A stretch of 64,000 bases of DNA, from positions 1,544,764-1,608,763 of the forward strand of contig NZ_LT669940.1 in NCBI RefSeq assembly GCF_900128505.1, read 5' to 3'. The notes below the pieces were generated by a model. It saw only the letters and a program-made list of their open reading frames with translations. It searched no databases and was not told where the DNA came from. Below, in pieces: positions 61,032-64,000 of this stretch (its first letter is position 1; every line of letters starts with the position of its first letter). This DNA is from Parabacteroides timonensis (GTDB taxonomy: Bacteria > Bacteroidota > Bacteroidia > Bacteroidales > Tannerellaceae). The position numbers and the translations under genes were made by a program.

Positions 61032-62159
61032 TTATTTATCCAAATTCAACGATTTTCTTAATATCCTGGATATTGTAAAGGACTCTAATCCCCATAACTC
61101 AGCTTTACCCATACTATAGGAAATAAGAACGGCATTATTAGGTAAAAAAAGAATAGCCGGATACGCGAACCATAAGTTCGGGTTACTTTCTATTAAAACT
61201 TTATTAGTCCAACTCGCACCCTCATCTTTAGATAAAGCCAGACACAAAGGTGTCCGAACTGTTTTACTATTATTCCAGACAGCAATAAGCGCTGTACTTT
61301 GAGGATCACGCACTATCAGTGCAGGAGATTGAGCTGAAGGCAAATTACCTTCCTGAGCTACCGACCACGATTTTCCGGAATCTTTTGAATAAGAAAAATA
61401 TTGGAAGCCGGAATTTGTTCGCATATACAATAGTATTTTCCCATTTTTCAATTCAACAACACCCGGTTCCTGAGTCACCAAATCTTGTCTTTTAGTAACA
61501 AATTCACCTCTTACCCATGTCTTCCCATTATCATCTGAATAGCAACAGAATATATGTCCACTCTCATTTAAGGTGGAATTACTCGTTGTATGAAGAGACA
61601 ATGGCATTAATAAACGACCGGACTCCAATCTTATTACCCGGCTATTATTTAAAACATAATAACCACTTTCAGGTACAACACATGCTACAGGATCAGACCA
61701 TGTTACCCCTTCATCTTTTGATGTCCGCATAACTGGGTAACAATCATATATACTATTCTTAACTAAATAAAATAAAGCAATATCATTATTTTGTAGCCTC
61801 AATAAAGAAACAGACATTACATTCTTCTTCCCTCCGCCAGTAACAATATCCCGTTCATCACCCCATGTATAACCACCATCATCAGAAATACGTCCCGACA
61901 ATACAGCCTTATTATGATCTCCCTGACCATCAATAAAACGTGTATAAATAGTTAATATACGATTATCTTTCAGCAGTATAATATCCCCCTCGCTACAACG
62001 AGGCGTTGTAGTCGAAGCTTCTAAAAGAAGAGAGGTTGATTTCAATACGTTAGGGAAAAGTTCTTCTTCCTCTTCAGTAGTATCACATCCCCCTGAAAGT
62101 AACAGACTAAATGATAAACAGATAGCCGTAGAACAAAATTTAAAATTTAGCAACTTCAT
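61032..62159 (-). CDS. Sialidase-like lipoprotein with five Asp-boxes
   Basis: The protein has 375 residues from the first ATG at 62159. The lipobox ends in LLSGGC. Five Asp-boxes (S-x-D-x-G-x-x-W) are visible: SDDGGYTWGD, SKDEGVTWSD, SDDNGKTWVR, SKDSGKSWSV and SKDEGASWTN, which define a six-bladed sialidase-type propeller. An Arg in TPRCSEGDIILL and a YMRTNSG block may be part of the active site. It resembles exo-alpha-sialidase-annotated proteins but the exact glycosidase activity is open. Its place inside a glycan-synthesis locus is unusual. Confidence 0.82.
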   Translation of the reverse strand: MKLLNFKFCSTAICLSFSLLLSGGCDTTEEEEELFPNVLKSTSLLLEASTTTPRCSEGDIILLKDNRILTIYTRFIDGQGDHNKAVLSGRISDDGGYTWGDERDIVTGGGKKNVMSVSLLRLQNNDIALFYLVKNSIYDCYPVMRTSKDEGVTWSDPVACVVPESGYYVLNNSRVIRLESGRLLMPLSLHTTSNSTLNESGHIFCCYSDDNGKTWVRGEFVTKRQDLVTQEPGVVELKNGKILLYMRTNSGFQYFSYSKDSGKSWSVAQEGNLPSAQSPALIVRDPQSTALIAVWNNSKTVRTPLCLALSKDEGASWTNKVLIESNPNLWFAYPAILFLPNNAVLISYSMGKAELWGLESFTISRILRKSLNLDK

Positions 62160-62178
62160 ATCCCACAATAGTATTTAT

Positions 62179-62186
62179 CAAAGATA
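62179..62186 (-). promoter_or_regulatory. -7 box candidate for the sialidase-like gene
   Basis: TATCTTTG on the minus strand matches TAnnTTTG, 19 bases before the ATG at 62159. Confidence 0.5.
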
Positions 62187-62311
62187 AATAACTTGTAAAT
62201 ACATACACTACCCAGCACACCACTTTAATTATATTTAACTTATTTATTCTAATAATACAAACATACAATCGTTTATAATTCAATACGAGTGTAGACAATT
62301 TAAATATTTTG

Positions 62312-62319
62312 TACATTTG
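62312..62319 (+). promoter_or_regulatory. -7 box candidate overlapping the start of the GT4 gene
   Basis: TACATTTG matches TAnnTTTG but ends only 4 bases before the ATG at 62324, which would give an almost leaderless transcript if it is used. Confidence 0.4.
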
Positions 62320-62323
62320 CAAT

Positions 62324-63523
62324 ATGAATAAGATATCAGAAAACACAACAAACAGGACAATAAAAATAGTATATTGTATTCCAGATCTATTCAGACCGGG
62401 AGGAATAGAAAGAATCATTTCCATGAAAACGAACTATCTCGCTGAATATAACAATGGAAACAGTTATGATATCACTATAATAACAACAGGTCAGGGGAAA
62501 CGTCCTGCATATTATGAATTCTCAAATAAAATAAAATTTATTGATCTCGATATTAATTATGACGAGATCGTATCTTATTCTTTTCTGAAACGGACTTTGA
62601 TACGTAGAGAAAAAAAGAAAAAGCACAAAACCAGATTGGAAAAAGTACTGAAAGATATCTCTGCGGATATTGTAATTTCCACATTTACGCATGATGCGAC
62701 TTTTCTTCCATCAATAAAAGACGGGAGTAAAAAGATTTTAGAATTTCATTTTTCCAAAGGATATAAACTACAAAGATCTATAACAGAAAATTGGTCTTTC
62801 ATTTTCAGATTGGCATATGGACTTCGTAGTTTTTGGGAAGAATATACTATACCTAAGAAATACGATGCATTCGTTGTCTTAACAAAAGAAGATAAAGCTG
62901 CCTGGGATGTAATTCGTCCCGATACCATTGCAATTCCTAATATTATACCATTATTATCAACAGATGTGTCGTCAAAAAACAACAAAATTGTTATTGCGGT
63001 AGGGAGACTTGACAACCAAAAAGGATTCGACCGTTTAATTGATCTTTGGGATCTGGTAAAAAAAGACAACCCAGATTGGTCTCTTCGTATTTTCGGGACA
63101 GGAGAAGATAAAGAAAAATTAGAGTTACAAATACAGAATAAAGGACTACAAAACCAGATAAAGATTTTTCCTCCAGAAAAAAATATTGCTCAAAGGTATT
63201 TAGAATCATCCATATTCGTCATGACTTCCAGATTTGAAGGTTTTCCGATGGTTTTACTGGAAGCAATGAGTTTTGGGTTACCTAGCGTGTCATACTCATT
63301 CAAATGCGGCCCCAAAGATGCAATAAAAGATGGAATAAATGGTTTTCTCGTAGAAGAAGGCGATAAAGTTGCATTTGCAGAAAAAATAAATATCCTGATG
63401 AAGGATCAAGCTCTCCGTAAACAAATGGGAAATAAAGCACATGAAGCCACCCAAAAATATACTTACAAAATAATCATGCAAAAATGGATCGATCTATTTC
63501 AAAATGTCTTAATCGGTAAATAA
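62324..63523 (+). CDS. Family 4 glycosyltransferase
   Basis: The protein has 399 residues from the ATG at 62324 (MNKISEN); the longer frame begins with TTG at 62309. Motifs: VYCIPDLFRPGGIERIIS (acceptor loop), VIAVGRLDNQKGFDRLIDLW (donor-domain start), and VMTSRFEGFPMVLLEAMSFG with the Glu-x7-Glu signature, followed by LPSVSYSFKCGPKD. It should add a hexose to the glycan intermediate. It is divergent from the sialidase-like gene and convergent with the partial gene at the right edge. Confidence 0.92.
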   Translation: MNKISENTTNRTIKIVYCIPDLFRPGGIERIISMKTNYLAEYNNGNSYDITIITTGQGKRPAYYEFSNKIKFIDLDINYDEIVSYSFLKRTLIRREKKKKHKTRLEKVLKDISADIVISTFTHDATFLPSIKDGSKKILEFHFSKGYKLQRSITENWSFIFRLAYGLRSFWEEYTIPKKYDAFVVLTKEDKAAWDVIRPDTIAIPNIIPLLSTDVSSKNNKIVIAVGRLDNQKGFDRLIDLWDLVKKDNPDWSLRIFGTGEDKEKLELQIQNKGLQNQIKIFPPEKNIAQRYLESSIFVMTSRFEGFPMVLLEAMSFGLPSVSYSFKCGPKDAIKDGINGFLVEEGDKVAFAEKINILMKDQALRKQMGNKAHEATQKYTYKIIMQKWIDLFQNVLIGK

Positions 63524-63538
63524 CAAAGAATCGAAAAC

Positions 63539-64000
63539 CTACATTTTTTTGAATTCAGCAATCAGTAAATCGACATTTGAAGTATTCATAGTTTCTTTAG
63601 ATGCCAAATAAGAGTTAATATACTCAGCACGCTTCTGGGAATCCATTCTTTGTACTTCCATTGTATTCACATCTATTTCATCAATGTTATAAATAGATTT
63701 ACCTAATACCACAGCCAATTTATTCAAAGTATTCTTTATTAAGCCATTCTTATTGTATTCATTATTAGTAATCAATTCAAATGGCTTATCATTCAAAATT
63801 GCAGATGAGACAGAATTACTAGAATGTAAAAAGACCATTGCTGCCTTTCGTACTAACGAGGCCGTATCTCCTTTCAATATTTTGCGGTTACCAAACTCAG
63901 TACCAATATAATTGGACTTAGGATGGGCAGCAATTACAACAGGCAAATTAAACCTTTTTTCCATTTTATCAAAAAATGCAGTCAAACTTTGTTGGTAACA
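63539..64000 (-). CDS. Partial gene, probable surface-carbohydrate synthesis protein
   Basis: Only the last 153 codons are inside the window; the frame is open to the right edge. The visible part has PVVIAAHPKSNYIG, FGNRKILKGDTASLVRKAAM and VFLHSSNSVSSAILNDKPFE, the C-terminal half of a GT-B-like protein of the type annotated as surface carbohydrate biosynthesis or capsule glycosyltransferase. The internal TTG at 63985 is not its true start. Confidence 0.6.
   Translation of the reverse strand, partial: CYQQSLTAFFDKMEKRFNLPVVIAAHPKSNYIGTEFGNRKILKGDTASLVRKAAMVFLHSSNSVSSAILNDKPFELITNNEYNKNGLIKNTLNKLAVVLGKSIYNIDEIDVNTMEVQRMDSQKRAEYINSYLASKETMNTSNVDLLIAEFKKM

Noticed and set aside
44819..64000. 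UpxY/UpxZ-controlled capsule locus with an invertible promoter
   Set aside because: No NusG-like UpxY or UpxZ gene and no inverted repeats around the promoters at 54748 or 57262 were seen.

Overview
The window is a stretch of Bacteroidales chromosome, most likely Parabacteroides or a close relative (genus is inference). Evidence: SusC/SusD pairs with FecR/ECF-sigma control, Bacteroidetes-type promoters (TAnnTTTG at -7, in three places with TTG about 19-20 bases upstream), a FeoA-FeoB fusion, DUF4827 beside a GlmM-type mutase, and many lipoproteins.

1-12.5 kb, all minus strand: a polysaccharide-utilisation locus. In transcription order: ECF sigma factor, FecR anti-sigma, SusC (with the STN signalling domain), SusD, a secreted metallophosphoesterase, two serine-type sulfatases, and a secreted alpha/beta hydrolase cut by the left edge. 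It probably targets a sulfated host glycan. 12.6-15.6 kb: topB, an antitoxin-like gene with a toxin remnant, and a NUDIX hydrolase. 15.8-18.5 kb: a VirE/primase-like protein coupled to an HU-like protein, flanked on both sides by copies of AACC(A/G)TTCACC.

19-31.6 kb, minus strand and visibly A+T-rich: the most unusual region. Six tightly packed genes (28515 down to 22087) encode a polytopic membrane protein, a cytoplasmic P-loop GTPase-like protein, two single-pass membrane proteins that share an N-terminal cytosolic domain but differ outside the cell, a secreted coiled-coil protein and a retropepsin-like aspartic protease lipoprotein. Downstream are a secreted coiled-coil protein, a Sel1-repeat protein, a DUF1566-like lipoprotein and an orphan gene. 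Upstream is a LytS/LytTR-type two-component system. I read this as a candidate undescribed GTPase-centred envelope signalling or conflict system. A fragment of a decayed SusC gene lies at 31771-32025.

32-44.7 kb: mostly housekeeping. Minus strand: rpe, comEC, nrnA, DUF4827, glmM; an ECF sigma factor with a small conserved-looking gene; a FadL-like outer-membrane protein; and an extreme low-complexity secreted protein. Plus strand: carboxynorspermidine synthase-like, bcp, recA. The 41.4-42.0 kb gap holds five exactly phased 22-bp palindromic tandem repeats.

44.8-64 kb: surface-glycan genes in two blocks. The first (44.8-51.5 kb: FemAB/GNAT-like, deacetylase, wecB, two glycosyltransferases, methyltransferase) looks like resident DNA in composition. 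The second (54.8 kb to the edge: MBOAT with its SGNH-like partner, hexapeptide acetyltransferase, GT4 enzymes, Wzy-like polymerase, WecG/TagA enzyme, sialidase-like lipoprotein) is A+T-rich and probably acquired. Between them lie folK, the feoAB fusion and its tiny Cys-rich partner. I saw no tRNA, rRNA, CRISPR array or intact insertion sequence.
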